NCBI GenBank assembly: GCA_900322095.1
Contig: ONYS01000003.1
Coordinates: 1 to 48,248 of the forward strand
Length of the DNA stretch: 48,248 nucleotides
Source of the DNA: an uncultured Prevotella sp.
GTDB taxonomy: Bacteria > Bacteroidota > Bacteroidia > Bacteroidales > Bacteroidaceae
Direction: 5' to 3'
Position numbers and translations under genes: made by a program. Shown piece after piece: positions 37,301-44,977 of the stretch; within the stretch, counting starts at the first letter, position 1; each line of letters begins with the position of its first letter. The notes beneath the pieces were generated by a model, which was not told where the DNA came from, did not search any database, and saw only the letters and a list, made by a program, of their open reading frames with translations.

Positions 37301-37922
37301 CGTGCTCGCATCTGGCGAGGATGTCAATATCCTCGTTCTTGATACCGAGGTCTACTCCAACACGGGTGGTCAGAGCTCTAAGTCTACTCCTTTAGGTGCA
37401 ATTGCTCAGTTTGCAGCTTCAGGCAAGCGTGTCACGAAGAAAGACCTGGGTCTGATGCAGACCACATACGGCTATATCTACGTAGCACAGATTGCTATGG
37501 GTGCAGACAATGCCCAAACACTGAAGGCCATCCGCGAAGCTGAGGCTTATCACGGACCTTCACTCGTCATCGCTTACGCTCCCTGTATCAACCATGGTAT
37601 CAAGGGTTCTAAGGCTGACCGTCGTAGCATGGGCCGCTCACAGCATGAGGAAGCTCTCGCCGTTGAGTGCGGATACTGGCATCTGTGGCGTTTCAACCCG
37701 GATTTGGCTAAGGAAGGCAAGAATCCGTTCCAGCTTGACTCTAAGGCTCCGCAGTGGGATAAGTTCCAGGATTACCTCCTCGGTGAGGTTCGCTTCTCTT
37801 CTTTGAAGAAGGCTCTTCCCGACCAGGCCGACGAACTGCTTCAGGAGACCGAGAAGGCTGCTAAGCGCCGCTATCAGTCCTACGTTCGCAAGAGCAAGGA
37901 AGACTGGTCTGAGGTTGAATAA
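34314..37922 (+). CDS. nifJ: Pyruvate:ferredoxin (flavodoxin) oxidoreductase
   Basis: A 1202-aa single-chain enzyme that converts pyruvate and CoA to acetyl-CoA and CO2 while reducing ferredoxin, central to anaerobic fermentation. Domains in order: the pyrimidine-binding domain (AAAHVSYMFTEVAAIYPITPSSPM), the transketolase C-like domain (ILVLMGSATEPAREAID), the gamma domain, a two-cluster ferredoxin domain (CIQCNKCDFVCP and CLGCGNCADVCP), a Cys pair binding the proximal cluster (ACSGCGETPY) and the TPP domain (GGDGASYDIGYGGLDH, DTEVYSNTGGQSSKSTP). Codon use is more biased than in its neighbours (aag, ctg, gtt/ggt endings), as expected for a highly expressed gene. A strong terminator follows. 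Confidence 0.97.
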   Translation: MAKEKKFMTCDGNTAAAHVSYMFTEVAAIYPITPSSPMAEHVDEWAAKGRKNLFGQTVTIQEMESEGGAAGAVHGSLQAGALTSTYTASQGLLLMIPNMYKIAGELLPCVFNVSARTLASHSLCIFGDHQDVMACRQTGFAMFCSGSVQEVMDLTAVPYLATLETSVPFINFFDGFRTSHEYHKIEAMDMEDIRPLVNPDYIKRFRDRALSPERPVTRGTAENPETFFTHREACNEYYEKVPAAVEKYLGEISKITGREYHLFNYYGAADAENILVLMGSATEPAREAIDYLTKQGKKVGMVAVHLYRPFSVEAIRKAIPATVKRIAVLDRTKEPGAEGEPLYLDVKSALYDDPRKPLIVGGRYGLGSSDTTPAKIISVFNNLELPEPKNHFTVGIVDDVTFTSLPEVEEIPMGGDSLFEAKFYGLGSDGTVGANKNSVQIIGNNTNKYCQAYFSYDSKKSGGFTCSHLRFGDEPIHSAYQVNTPNFVACHVQAYLHMYDVTRGLRDNGTFLLNTIFDGKELVNFIPNKVKRYFAKHNIKVYYINATKIGQEIGLGNRTNTILQSAFFRITKVIPIDLAVEQMKVFIVKSYGKKGQDVVDKNYAAVDRGGEYKELTVDPAWANLPDDEEKHDNAPAFVKELVRPINAQAGDLLKVSDFVKHDTVDGTWQNGTAAWEKRGVEAFVPVWDSENCIQCNKCDFVCPHAAIRPFVLTDDELKAAGDLVTLPVLAPKALKGMHFRQEVSVLDCLGCGNCADVCPGKKDRETGEVKKALKMVPFNVDAPDMKKEAENWEFLVNKVTSKQDLVDIKQSPKNSQFAQPLFEFSGACSGCGETPYVKLISQLFGDREMIANATGCSSIYSASIPSSPYTTNAKGQGPAFDNSLFEDFCEFGLGMALGNKKMKERITVILNELIADDTTPADFKEAAKNWIENKDDADGSKAAAAALKPLIAQGAEAGCPKCKELKTLDHYLVKRSQWIIGGDGASYDIGYGGLDHVLASGEDVNILVLDTEVYSNTGGQSSKSTPLGAIAQFAASGKRVTKKDLGLMQTTYGYIYVAQIAMGADNAQTLKAIREAEAYHGPSLVIAYAPCINHGIKGSKADRRSMGRSQHEEALAVECGYWHLWRFNPDLAKEGKNPFQLDSKAPQWDKFQDYLLGEVRFSSLKKALPDQADELLQETEKAAKRRYQSYVRKSKEDWSEVE

Positions 37923-37946
37923 TCGTCCTATGAGACAATGATAATC

Positions 37947-37983
37947 AAGGCCCGCTTCTCAAATGAGAGGCGGGCCTTATTTT
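37947..37983 (+). terminator. Rho-independent terminator of nifJ
   Basis: A 15-bp GC-rich stem (37947-37961 with 37964-37978, one G-U pair) is followed by ATTTTT. It lies 24 nt after the nifJ stop. Confidence 0.92.
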
Positions 37984-38087
37984 TATATCCGATGGGCTTT
38001 AGCTTGGCAAAAGGATGTCAGCCACTGATATTCTCAGATTTGCAAACTTTCAGCCAATAATCTCTGATCTCTGAATGAAGGAACAAT

Positions 38088-38825
38088 TTATTCTTTCCTA
38101 CGGATGGCGATGTTCATTTGTCTCCACAAGCAGATTGGCACCAATCTCCAAAGGAAGACAAGAATACGATAGCGCCAATCGATAATCGACACATGACGAT
38201 TAGATTCTACAGCCCTCATGATTCTATCGACGGCATACTTCACCGGCATGGTCATCGGGAAATGGCTTCCTTTCAACAAAGGAGTGTCTATGAAGCCTGG
38301 TCGGATCTCTGTAAATCGGACATTTGTTCTGTTGACACAAGCCTGTTGTTCCAAAGCTTGGATATAGTTATGTTGGAATGCCTTAGTGGCACTGTAGCTT
38401 GGAGCGGCTCCCAAACCACGGACTCCGGCAATGCTGGAGATCACAGCTATATGTCCCCCTCCTTGAGCTACCATCTGTCGATAAGCCTCACCCACCAAGC
38501 GCGTGAAGCCATAGGCATTGGTCAGGACGGTTGGTTCCTCTATACCAGGAAGAAGTTTGGGATTGGTCTTGCCGATGCCGGAGACATGAAAGTACAAATC
38601 TACATGCCCCAATTGCTGGAAGATTTGGCTAAGCTTGTCTACGGCTGAATCTTCCAAGACATCGAGCTGCACGGCCATCGAACCTTCTACAGCTTTGGCG
38701 ACCAAGGGCTCAAGCAGTTGCTTACGCCGTGCAGCCAAAGCCACACGCCACCCTTTGGCGATGAATCTAGTTGCTATCTCATAGCCAATACCCGAACTTG
38801 CTCCTATAATAATTGCCGTTTTCAT
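38088..38825 (-). CDS. Short-chain dehydrogenase/reductase
   Basis: A 245-aa classical SDR with the cofactor motif GASSGIG at the N-terminus and the catalytic YSATK motif preceded by a Ser-rich strand (ISSIAGVRG). I place the start at the ATG at 38825 (MKTAIIIGASSGIG), since longer frames to 38861 run into the upstream gene. The C-terminus has a hydrophobic stretch (YRILVFLWRLVPICLW) that could anchor it to the membrane. Substrate is unknown. It is the last gene of the leftward operon, 11 bp after the DUF5715 gene. Confidence 0.85.
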   Translation of the reverse strand: MKTAIIIGASSGIGYEIATRFIAKGWRVALAARRKQLLEPLVAKAVEGSMAVQLDVLEDSAVDKLSQIFQQLGHVDLYFHVSGIGKTNPKLLPGIEEPTVLTNAYGFTRLVGEAYRQMVAQGGGHIAVISSIAGVRGLGAAPSYSATKAFQHNYIQALEQQACVNRTNVRFTEIRPGFIDTPLLKGSHFPMTMPVKYAVDRIMRAVESNRHVSIIDWRYRILVFLWRLVPICLWRQMNIAIRRKE

Positions 38826-38836
38826 TTCCGTAAGAA

Positions 38837-39670
38837 TTATTTTACTGTGATATGGAAGCATCCTTGGTTGACCTCATACTTCACCAGACAGCGGTTGTCT
38901 TGCCTAAGATCATTAAGTACCTCAGCCAGTACCCATTTCAGCGTATCATTCCGCACCGCCCGCCGACTGGGTCCATTGGGATCTTCTATCGTTTTATAGC
39001 GATTGTAGCAAAGGTCGAAAGTGGTGCCATAGCGATGGCAACTGTTCTGGGAGGCGTTGGAATTATGACCACGAAGCTTCTGCATGTCGTCCTCGCTGCG
39101 CATCACACTGGTGACAATCACCTTATGAAGCGGGATTCCCTTATGCTGAAGACTGTCGAAGAAGTTGCGGCCGATGTCCTGCAGCAGGACGGAAGCACGG
39201 GGAACGAGATAGGGCTGGCTGTTGCGCAGACGATCGATGTAGAAATAAGGATTACTCCCGACGTAGACAAGCCGATCCTTACGACGGTCCATATCCGACA
39301 GATTGTCCGACGGTTTGACTCCCCAGCGCTGGGCCGACTGCAACTGCACATCGTTAAGGTCGGGAAAGGTATTACCGAAATTAGGAACGCTATATATTCT
39401 CTCCTTAACGAGACCGCCATCGCCTTTGAAGAAGGCGATGCTCTTGGGCAGAGGTATATTCGTGCAACTGTCGTAGCGCCAAACCATCTGCGTGGTCTCT
39501 TCCTCGGGCACCGACACCGCATCCTTTCCCTCCGTCTTACTCGCAGACTCAGGCTCAGATGAAGGCTTGCGGTCTTCGGCTATGCTAGGAAAGATGAGCC
39601 TTACAAGAGCCAGGAAGAAGGTCACAGCCAGAAAGCCGAGAAGGAAATTTTTCTTCTTTATCTTTATCAT
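38837..39670 (-). CDS. DUF5715 protein with LAS-type metallopeptidase motif
   Basis: A 277-aa protein with an N-terminal membrane anchor (FLLGFLAVTFFLALVRLIF) and a Ser/Glu-rich linker, so the domain is periplasmic. The C-terminal half has SCHRYGTTFD (residues 210-219, with H212 and D219), an upstream R191 and a final FHI with H273. This is the SxHxxGxxxD plus late His pattern of M15/VanY-type (LAS) zinc peptidases that trim peptidoglycan peptides. I infer a carboxypeptidase or endopeptidase activity on peptidoglycan. It sits 32 bp after nadE and 11 bp before the SDR gene. Confidence 0.75.
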   Translation of the reverse strand: MIKIKKKNFLLGFLAVTFFLALVRLIFPSIAEDRKPSSEPESASKTEGKDAVSVPEEETTQMVWRYDSCTNIPLPKSIAFFKGDGGLVKERIYSVPNFGNTFPDLNDVQLQSAQRWGVKPSDNLSDMDRRKDRLVYVGSNPYFYIDRLRNSQPYLVPRASVLLQDIGRNFFDSLQHKGIPLHKVIVTSVMRSEDDMQKLRGHNSNASQNSCHRYGTTFDLCYNRYKTIEDPNGPSRRAVRNDTLKWVLAEVLNDLRQDNRCLVKYEVNQGCFHITVK

Positions 39671-39702
39671 TAATCACCTAATTACGAAGTTTTCCGGGGC
39701 AA

Positions 39703-41652
39703 TCACAGCTTATCAACTTCATCAAGCCACTGCGTCGACATAGCATCAGAAGGCATACGCCAATCGCCACGCGGACTCAGGCTTACACTACCCACCTTGG
39801 GACCGTCGGGCAGACAACTCCGCTTGAACTGCTGGGCGAAGAAACGGCGCAAGAACGTGCGAAGCCACTTTTTGATTTCCTCGTCGTCATGATGCGAAGC
39901 AAAGGCACGCTGGGGATGATCGAAAGCCTTCCTGGCCATGAGGAAGATCTTTTTGGGCGAGAAGCCAAAGCGCAAGAAATAATAGAGGAAGAAATCGTGA
40001 AGCTCATAGGGACCCACAAGGTCTTCCGTCTTCTGCTTGATATTGCCTTTCTCGTCGGCCGGAATCAATTCGGGAGAGATGGGCGTATCGATGATGTCGA
40101 GGAGAATGTCCCTTGACGTGCTGTCGAGATGGGAGGCGGCATAAGCGACAAGTGTCTTAATCAGCGTCTTGGGAATGGAACAGTTCACGCCATACATGCT
40201 CATGTGGTCACCGTTGTAGGTGGCCCAACCCAAGGCCAACTCGGACAAATCGCCCGTGCCCACGACCAATCCACCGACCTGATTGCTCAAGTCCATAAGG
40301 ATTTGCGTACGTTCGCGCGCCTGACCGTTCTCGTAGGTTATATCGTGCACGTTGATGTCGTGACCGATATCCTCAAAGTGCTGGGTAACGCTCTTGGCAA
40401 TGGAAATTTCACGGATACTGATGCCAAGGCTCTCCATAAGGTGCATGGCATTGTGATAAGTGCGGTCGGTAGTGCCGAATCCGGGCATAGTCACACCATA
40501 GATGCCCTTGCGATCGAGGCCCAACAACTGGAAGGCGCGCACACATACTAGCAGGGCCAGCGTAGAATCCAGGCCACCACTGATGCCAACCACCACATTC
40601 CGGCAGTGCGTATGCTGCAGGCGTTTGGCCAGACCCATAGCCTGAATGGTGAAGATATCCCTGCAAGTAGCCTCACGCTTCTCCTCGGTCGGGACGAAAG
40701 GCAGCGGATCAAAACTGCGCTCGAGTTCAAACGGCCGCTCACGCACAGCCAAGCAGGGCACGACACATACCGACTCGTTGATCATCCGGCGCTGGGCATT
40801 GATGAAGGTTGTATTTGTCCGACGCTCAGCACGAAGTCTTTCCACGTCAATCTGTGCCGTCTGCAAGAACGACTCCATAGCGAACCGCGGACCTTCGGCC
40901 AGCAGCTGACCGTTCTCGTAGATGATGGCATTGCCTCCATAGACTACGTCCTGCGTACTCTCGCCGAATCCACATCCGCTATAGACATAGCCCGTGATGG
41001 TACGGGCACTCTGCTGGCAGAGCAGACTTTCGAGATAGGCATGCTTGCCGATGAGCTCGTCGCTGGCCGAGAGATTAAAAATCAGGTCTGCTCCGGCGAG
41101 GGCCAAATGATTGCTGGGCGGCGTAGGTGCCCAGACGTCCTCACAAATCTCAATGCCAAAGCGGACGCCATCATCGGTAGTGAACACCATGGGCGAAGCG
41201 TGCACCGAGAGATGCGCTCCGGCATAGTCGACCATCGTGGGGCGCAAGTCCTGGGAGGAGGCGAACCAACGCTTCTCGTAGAACTCGGCATAATTGGGCA
41301 AGTAGGTCTTCGGCACGATGCCCAGGATATTACCCTTCTGTATGACGACAGCGGCATTGAGCATCAAGTCACCGGCCACAATCGGCGCTCCAACAATGAC
41401 TATGATATCCTTGTCGGCAGTGAATATGACCAGCTTCCCGACGGCAGTCTCTGCTTCAGAGAGCAAGACAGACTGGCGGAACAAGTCCTGACAAGTATAA
41501 CCTGTGACGGAGAGTTCCGGAAAAACCACAATAGCAACGCCTTCGTTCTCGGCCTGCTGGATGAGTTTCTCTATTTCGTTGCGATTGTATTCACAGTCGG
41601 CCACTCTTACCGTAGGCACAGCAGCAGCAATCTTTATGAATCCATAGTCCAT
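39703..41652 (-). CDS. nadE: Glutamine-dependent NAD+ synthetase
   Basis: A 649-aa fusion of a nitrilase-type glutaminase (residues 1 to about 270) and an NAD synthetase domain. The glutaminase shows the Glu (VVFPELSVTGY), Lys (PKTYLPNY) and Cys (FGIEICEDVW) triad. The synthetase carries the P-loop SGGLDST near residue 360 and LVVGTGDLSELALGW. It produces NAD+ from nicotinate adenine dinucleotide, with glutamine as the nitrogen donor. It follows the DUF2027-Smr gene by 18 bp in the leftward operon. Confidence 0.96.
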   Translation of the reverse strand: MDYGFIKIAAAVPTVRVADCEYNRNEIEKLIQQAENEGVAIVVFPELSVTGYTCQDLFRQSVLLSEAETAVGKLVIFTADKDIIVIVGAPIVAGDLMLNAAVVIQKGNILGIVPKTYLPNYAEFYEKRWFASSQDLRPTMVDYAGAHLSVHASPMVFTTDDGVRFGIEICEDVWAPTPPSNHLALAGADLIFNLSASDELIGKHAYLESLLCQQSARTITGYVYSGCGFGESTQDVVYGGNAIIYENGQLLAEGPRFAMESFLQTAQIDVERLRAERRTNTTFINAQRRMINESVCVVPCLAVRERPFELERSFDPLPFVPTEEKREATCRDIFTIQAMGLAKRLQHTHCRNVVVGISGGLDSTLALLVCVRAFQLLGLDRKGIYGVTMPGFGTTDRTYHNAMHLMESLGISIREISIAKSVTQHFEDIGHDINVHDITYENGQARERTQILMDLSNQVGGLVVGTGDLSELALGWATYNGDHMSMYGVNCSIPKTLIKTLVAYAASHLDSTSRDILLDIIDTPISPELIPADEKGNIKQKTEDLVGPYELHDFFLYYFLRFGFSPKKIFLMARKAFDHPQRAFASHHDDEEIKKWLRTFLRRFFAQQFKRSCLPDGPKVGSVSLSPRGDWRMPSDAMSTQWLDEVDKL

Positions 41653-41670
41653 AGCTGTAGTCTTAAAAAA

Positions 41671-42894
41671 TTATCTGATGGTTACTTGTGTGGCTCCATA
41701 CCCGTATTCTTGGAAGGAGGCGTCTTGATAGGTATAGCGCTTATAGCGATACTGAAGGTCGTTAATGAGGGCACGACGCAGCACGCCCTCACCCTTGCCA
41801 TGGATGAAGACGATCTTCGTCCCCTTAGCCTTGGCAAACTCGGCCAAGGTGTCGCGGAACACCTTCAACTGGAAATTCAAGATATCCACATTGCTCATAC
41901 CGTTCGTCGACTCCAGAATCTCGTCGGCATGAAGGTCTACGACGACGGTATTGTCCATGGAGCGATAGCGGTAGTAGGGCGAATGCTTCTTGTTGCCTTT
42001 GCTCTGCCGGTCGTCGTAACGGCTGACGGGCTCCGAGCGATGCGGCCCATCCGCAGACTGTGCATTGAAAGGCTTTTTGTCGGCGGTCTCCTCATTCTTA
42101 TCGTTGGAGGTATACATCTGGCGCTTCAACTCCTGAGCGTCGATTGTAGAGGTGATCATAGGCTTGTCTTCCTCAACCAGCTTAAACATCAGCACGGGCG
42201 TCTCGAAGTAGATGCTCTTCTCGAAGCAATGATATTTGTAGAATCTCACCGGATTGAGGCGGAAGCGGAGATCAACGGGCGACTTAGGCACGTAAGGCTT
42301 CGATGACTTGAAAGCCAATAGCTGAATGCCGATGTGCTGCATCTCGTCCAAATCCTCAAAGCCTACTTCCTCGAGAAAGAGCTTCGTATTGGGCTCAACA
42401 AATCCGCGCTGTCTCAATTTCCAGTTGTTTCCTTCGGCCACACTGTAGACATAGGCCATGTCGTAGTTGCAGTCGTTGACGAGATACACTTCGAAGCGGG
42501 TATTCGAGAGGTTCTTGATGTCGAGGGGTACAAAGGCAAGAATGACGTTCAGCCGGTTTCCCTCCTTGCGTTCCTCGGGCTTTCTCTGGTAGGTGATGTC
42601 GCCGTCGGCAGGATCCTCATCCTCCTCTGGCTCAGCGGAGTCCTGACCGTCGCGAAGCATCGACGAGATCGAGCGTCCGTCGTGGTCGATGGTCTGGGGC
42701 TTTTTCTCCCCCTTCTTGCTCACCACCCGCGTAGTGGAATAGTCATTGTCCTCTTCCACCACCACGTCGCTGATGGCCGTAGGTATCTGGAAACCGTCGG
42801 AATCCTCCACCAATACTATATCTTTGCCCTGAAAGCCGGCAACGACACCGCCACCGATATCATTCAGGAATCTCACTTTGTCTCCTATCTTCAT
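41671..42894 (-). CDS. DUF2027 protein with C-terminal Smr domain
   Basis: A 407-aa cytoplasmic protein. The N-terminus (MKIGDKVRFLNDIGGGVVAGF) resembles the KOW-like start of MutS2-related proteins, and the middle region (residues about 110-260) is the DUF2027 fold. The C-terminus is an Smr domain with VDLHADEI and IVFIHGKGEGVLRRAL, a signature of a nicking endonuclease or nucleic-acid-binding module. It has no MutS ATPase. The linker is charged and low in complexity (DDRQSKGNKKHS). It lies between queA (40 bp) and nadE (18 bp). Function is not established. Confidence 0.85.
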   Translation of the reverse strand: MKIGDKVRFLNDIGGGVVAGFQGKDIVLVEDSDGFQIPTAISDVVVEEDNDYSTTRVVSKKGEKKPQTIDHDGRSISSMLRDGQDSAEPEEDEDPADGDITYQRKPEERKEGNRLNVILAFVPLDIKNLSNTRFEVYLVNDCNYDMAYVYSVAEGNNWKLRQRGFVEPNTKLFLEEVGFEDLDEMQHIGIQLLAFKSSKPYVPKSPVDLRFRLNPVRFYKYHCFEKSIYFETPVLMFKLVEEDKPMITSTIDAQELKRQMYTSNDKNEETADKKPFNAQSADGPHRSEPVSRYDDRQSKGNKKHSPYYRYRSMDNTVVVDLHADEILESTNGMSNVDILNFQLKVFRDTLAEFAKAKGTKIVFIHGKGEGVLRRALINDLQYRYKRYTYQDASFQEYGYGATQVTIR

Positions 42895-42934
42895 TTTATT
42901 ACTATAAATTTTCTTATCGTTATACTGTTCCGGA

Positions 42935-44200
42935 TCAAGGAATAAGCAAGGAACTGTCGCCGTAGCTCAGGAACCGGAAGTCATGGCTGAGCGCATAATC
43001 ATAGATTTTTCTCCAGTCGCCATTGACGAAGGCGCTGACGAGCAACAGCAATGTCGACTGCGGCTGATGGAAATTGGTCAGCAGCATCTTCACGATCTTA
43101 TACTTGTAGCCCGGAGCAATGATGATCTGCGTGCTGGTATGCAGGGCCTCCACCTGGTCGCGGTCGAGCCAGTCGATGATGTTCTGGATGGCCTGAACCG
43201 GGGTGATAGGTTTGCCATCCACCAGCACCAGTCCCTCGTCGTTGTGGGGCAGGTCGTATGGTGCCCACTGCTCTACATGGAGCTGATCCTCACTGGCTTC
43301 AGGATTCGTGGCCAAAGTGACGCCGATATAGTAGAGGCTCTCCAGCGTGCGCACGCTCGTCGTGCCGATGGCGAAGGCCTGCACATCATGCTGGATCAGG
43401 TGTTCCAGGGTGTGACGATGAACGCAGATGAACTCTGAGTGCATCTCGTGGCCTTCAATCTCCTTGCTTTTGACGGGTTTGAAGGTTCCGGCCCCTACGT
43501 GCAGGGTGACCTCCTCGCGCTCAACGCCCATGGCCTCGACAGCCTGAAGGACCCCTTTGGTGAAGTGGAGTCCGGCCGTAGGAGCAGCCACACTGCCGTC
43601 GATCTTGGAGTATACGGTCTGATAGGTTGTCTTGTCGCTCTCCTCCGTAGCCCGGTTCAGGTAGGGAGGAATAGGCAGTTCGCCCACCGACTCCAGAATC
43701 TCGGCAAAGGAGGCCGAAGTATCGTCCCAGTCGAAGTCCACCCAATAGTTTGTGCCGGTGGCACTGTGGGCGCTGCGGTCGCGGTCGAGCGTAGCCTTCA
43801 GCATGACGGGCTTGCCCTTGACGGTGAACTCACGCTCCAGCGAGCCTTCCTTCCATTTCTTCAGATTGCCGATCATGCAGAGCCAGGAGCAATGGCCCAT
43901 GGTCTGGAAGATCTGCTCGTAGTCGGTAGGAGCGGCAGGCTCCATCAGGAACACCTCGATGAGCGCTCCCGTGTCCTTATGGAAATGAAGGCGTGCCTGG
44001 ATGACGCGCGTATTGTTGGCCACCATCAGCAAGCCGGGATGCAGATGCTTGGGCAGATTGTAGAAGACATCCTCACTCACCTCACCATGACGATAAATGA
44101 GCAACTTGCTATGGTCACGGGGCGTCACCGGGAACTTGGCGATGCGCTCGTCGGGAAGAGGATAGTTGAAATCACTGATTTGTATATGTTTTGTATCCAT
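42935..44200 (-). CDS. queA: S-adenosylmethionine:tRNA ribosyltransferase-isomerase QueA
   Basis: QueA transfers ribose from AdoMet to preQ1-tRNA, making epoxyqueuosine at position 34. I place the start at the ATG at 44200 (MDTKHIQISDFNYPLPDERIAK, 421 aa); earlier frames overlap the upstream gene. Family features include SKLLIYR, NNTRVIQARL, the catalytic-site region DGSVAAPTAGLHFT, VTLHVGAGTFKPV and TNFHQPQSTLLLLVSAF. It is longer than the E. coli enzyme (about 356 aa), with insertions in the middle, as is usual in Bacteroidota. Other queuosine genes are not in the window. It follows the PAP2 gene by 7 bp. Confidence 0.95.
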   Translation of the reverse strand: MDTKHIQISDFNYPLPDERIAKFPVTPRDHSKLLIYRHGEVSEDVFYNLPKHLHPGLLMVANNTRVIQARLHFHKDTGALIEVFLMEPAAPTDYEQIFQTMGHCSWLCMIGNLKKWKEGSLEREFTVKGKPVMLKATLDRDRSAHSATGTNYWVDFDWDDTSASFAEILESVGELPIPPYLNRATEESDKTTYQTVYSKIDGSVAAPTAGLHFTKGVLQAVEAMGVEREEVTLHVGAGTFKPVKSKEIEGHEMHSEFICVHRHTLEHLIQHDVQAFAIGTTSVRTLESLYYIGVTLATNPEASEDQLHVEQWAPYDLPHNDEGLVLVDGKPITPVQAIQNIIDWLDRDQVEALHTSTQIIIAPGYKYKIVKMLLTNFHQPQSTLLLLVSAFVNGDWRKIYDYALSHDFRFLSYGDSSLLIP

Positions 44201-44207
44201 TGCGTTA

Positions 44208-44900
44208 TCAAATAAGCGACAAGATAAGGGCCACAACGAAGGTGAGCACCAAGACGCTGAGCACGATATTTATGTCGAGAAGTGAATATCCTGTTGATGT
44301 GTATTGAGAAGAGACGTAGTTGATCTTCACGCTGACCCGCCTGTAGATGCGGGAATAGAACAGATAGTAGACACCCAGGCCCACAAGCGTGCCCCATGCA
44401 AGGCCACAGAGGATGTCGAGCGGATAGTGAAGGCCCAGATAGATGCGCGTGTAGCAATTCACGAGCGACCAGCAGACCATGAAGATGTTGAACGTCTTAT
44501 TGCGCACGAGCAGGCATAGGAACACAGCCAGCGACATCGTGTTGGCAGCATGGGCCGAGAAGAAGCCATAGTCGCTGCCCCTGACCGAATTGGCAATGTG
44601 AACCAGATATTTTATCTCCGGGTCGTTGCTGGGGCGGAACCGTCCCACCAGCGGTTTCATGATCAGATCGGCCATCACGTCGGAAAGGAAAATGCACAGC
44701 GCCGCCGAACCCACGACAAGTATGATCTGCTGCATGGTCTCGTTGTTTTTCACAACAAGACACACCAATGCTATATACAACGGAATCCATGTAAGCCCTG
44801 AGGTCAGGACCGACATGAATTCGTCCATGAAGAGCGAGCCACCTCCATTGAGAAGGAAAAACATCTCGCGGTCTAAATCCAATAATGACTGAATATCCAT
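44208..44900 (-). CDS. PAP2-family membrane phosphatase
   Basis: A 230-aa integral membrane protein with about six hydrophobic segments. The three PAP2 motifs are present: K-x6-RP as KPLVGRFRP, the second as GFFSAHAANT (His retained, PSG altered to FSA) and the third as TRIYLGLHYPLD. Likely substrates are undecaprenyl pyrophosphate or phosphatidic acid/PGP-type lipids. It lies 77 bp after batDE and 7 bp before queA, so it is part of the same transcript. Confidence 0.88.
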   Translation of the reverse strand: MDIQSLLDLDREMFFLLNGGGSLFMDEFMSVLTSGLTWIPLYIALVCLVVKNNETMQQIILVVGSAALCIFLSDVMADLIMKPLVGRFRPSNDPEIKYLVHIANSVRGSDYGFFSAHAANTMSLAVFLCLLVRNKTFNIFMVCWSLVNCYTRIYLGLHYPLDILCGLAWGTLVGLGVYYLFYSRIYRRVSVKINYVSSQYTSTGYSLLDINIVLSVLVLTFVVALILSLI

Positions 44901-44977
44901 TTTTTCAGAGATCTGCCGAAGCAGTCCTCCGGAAGCCGGGCTCCCGACGGGACTCCTCGCAAATCCGCACTAAAATA

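Noticed and set aside
40606-42306. Plus-strand open frame of 566 codons across nadE and the DUF2027-Smr gene
   Set aside because: It crosses two certain genes on the other strand and shows no conserved motif.
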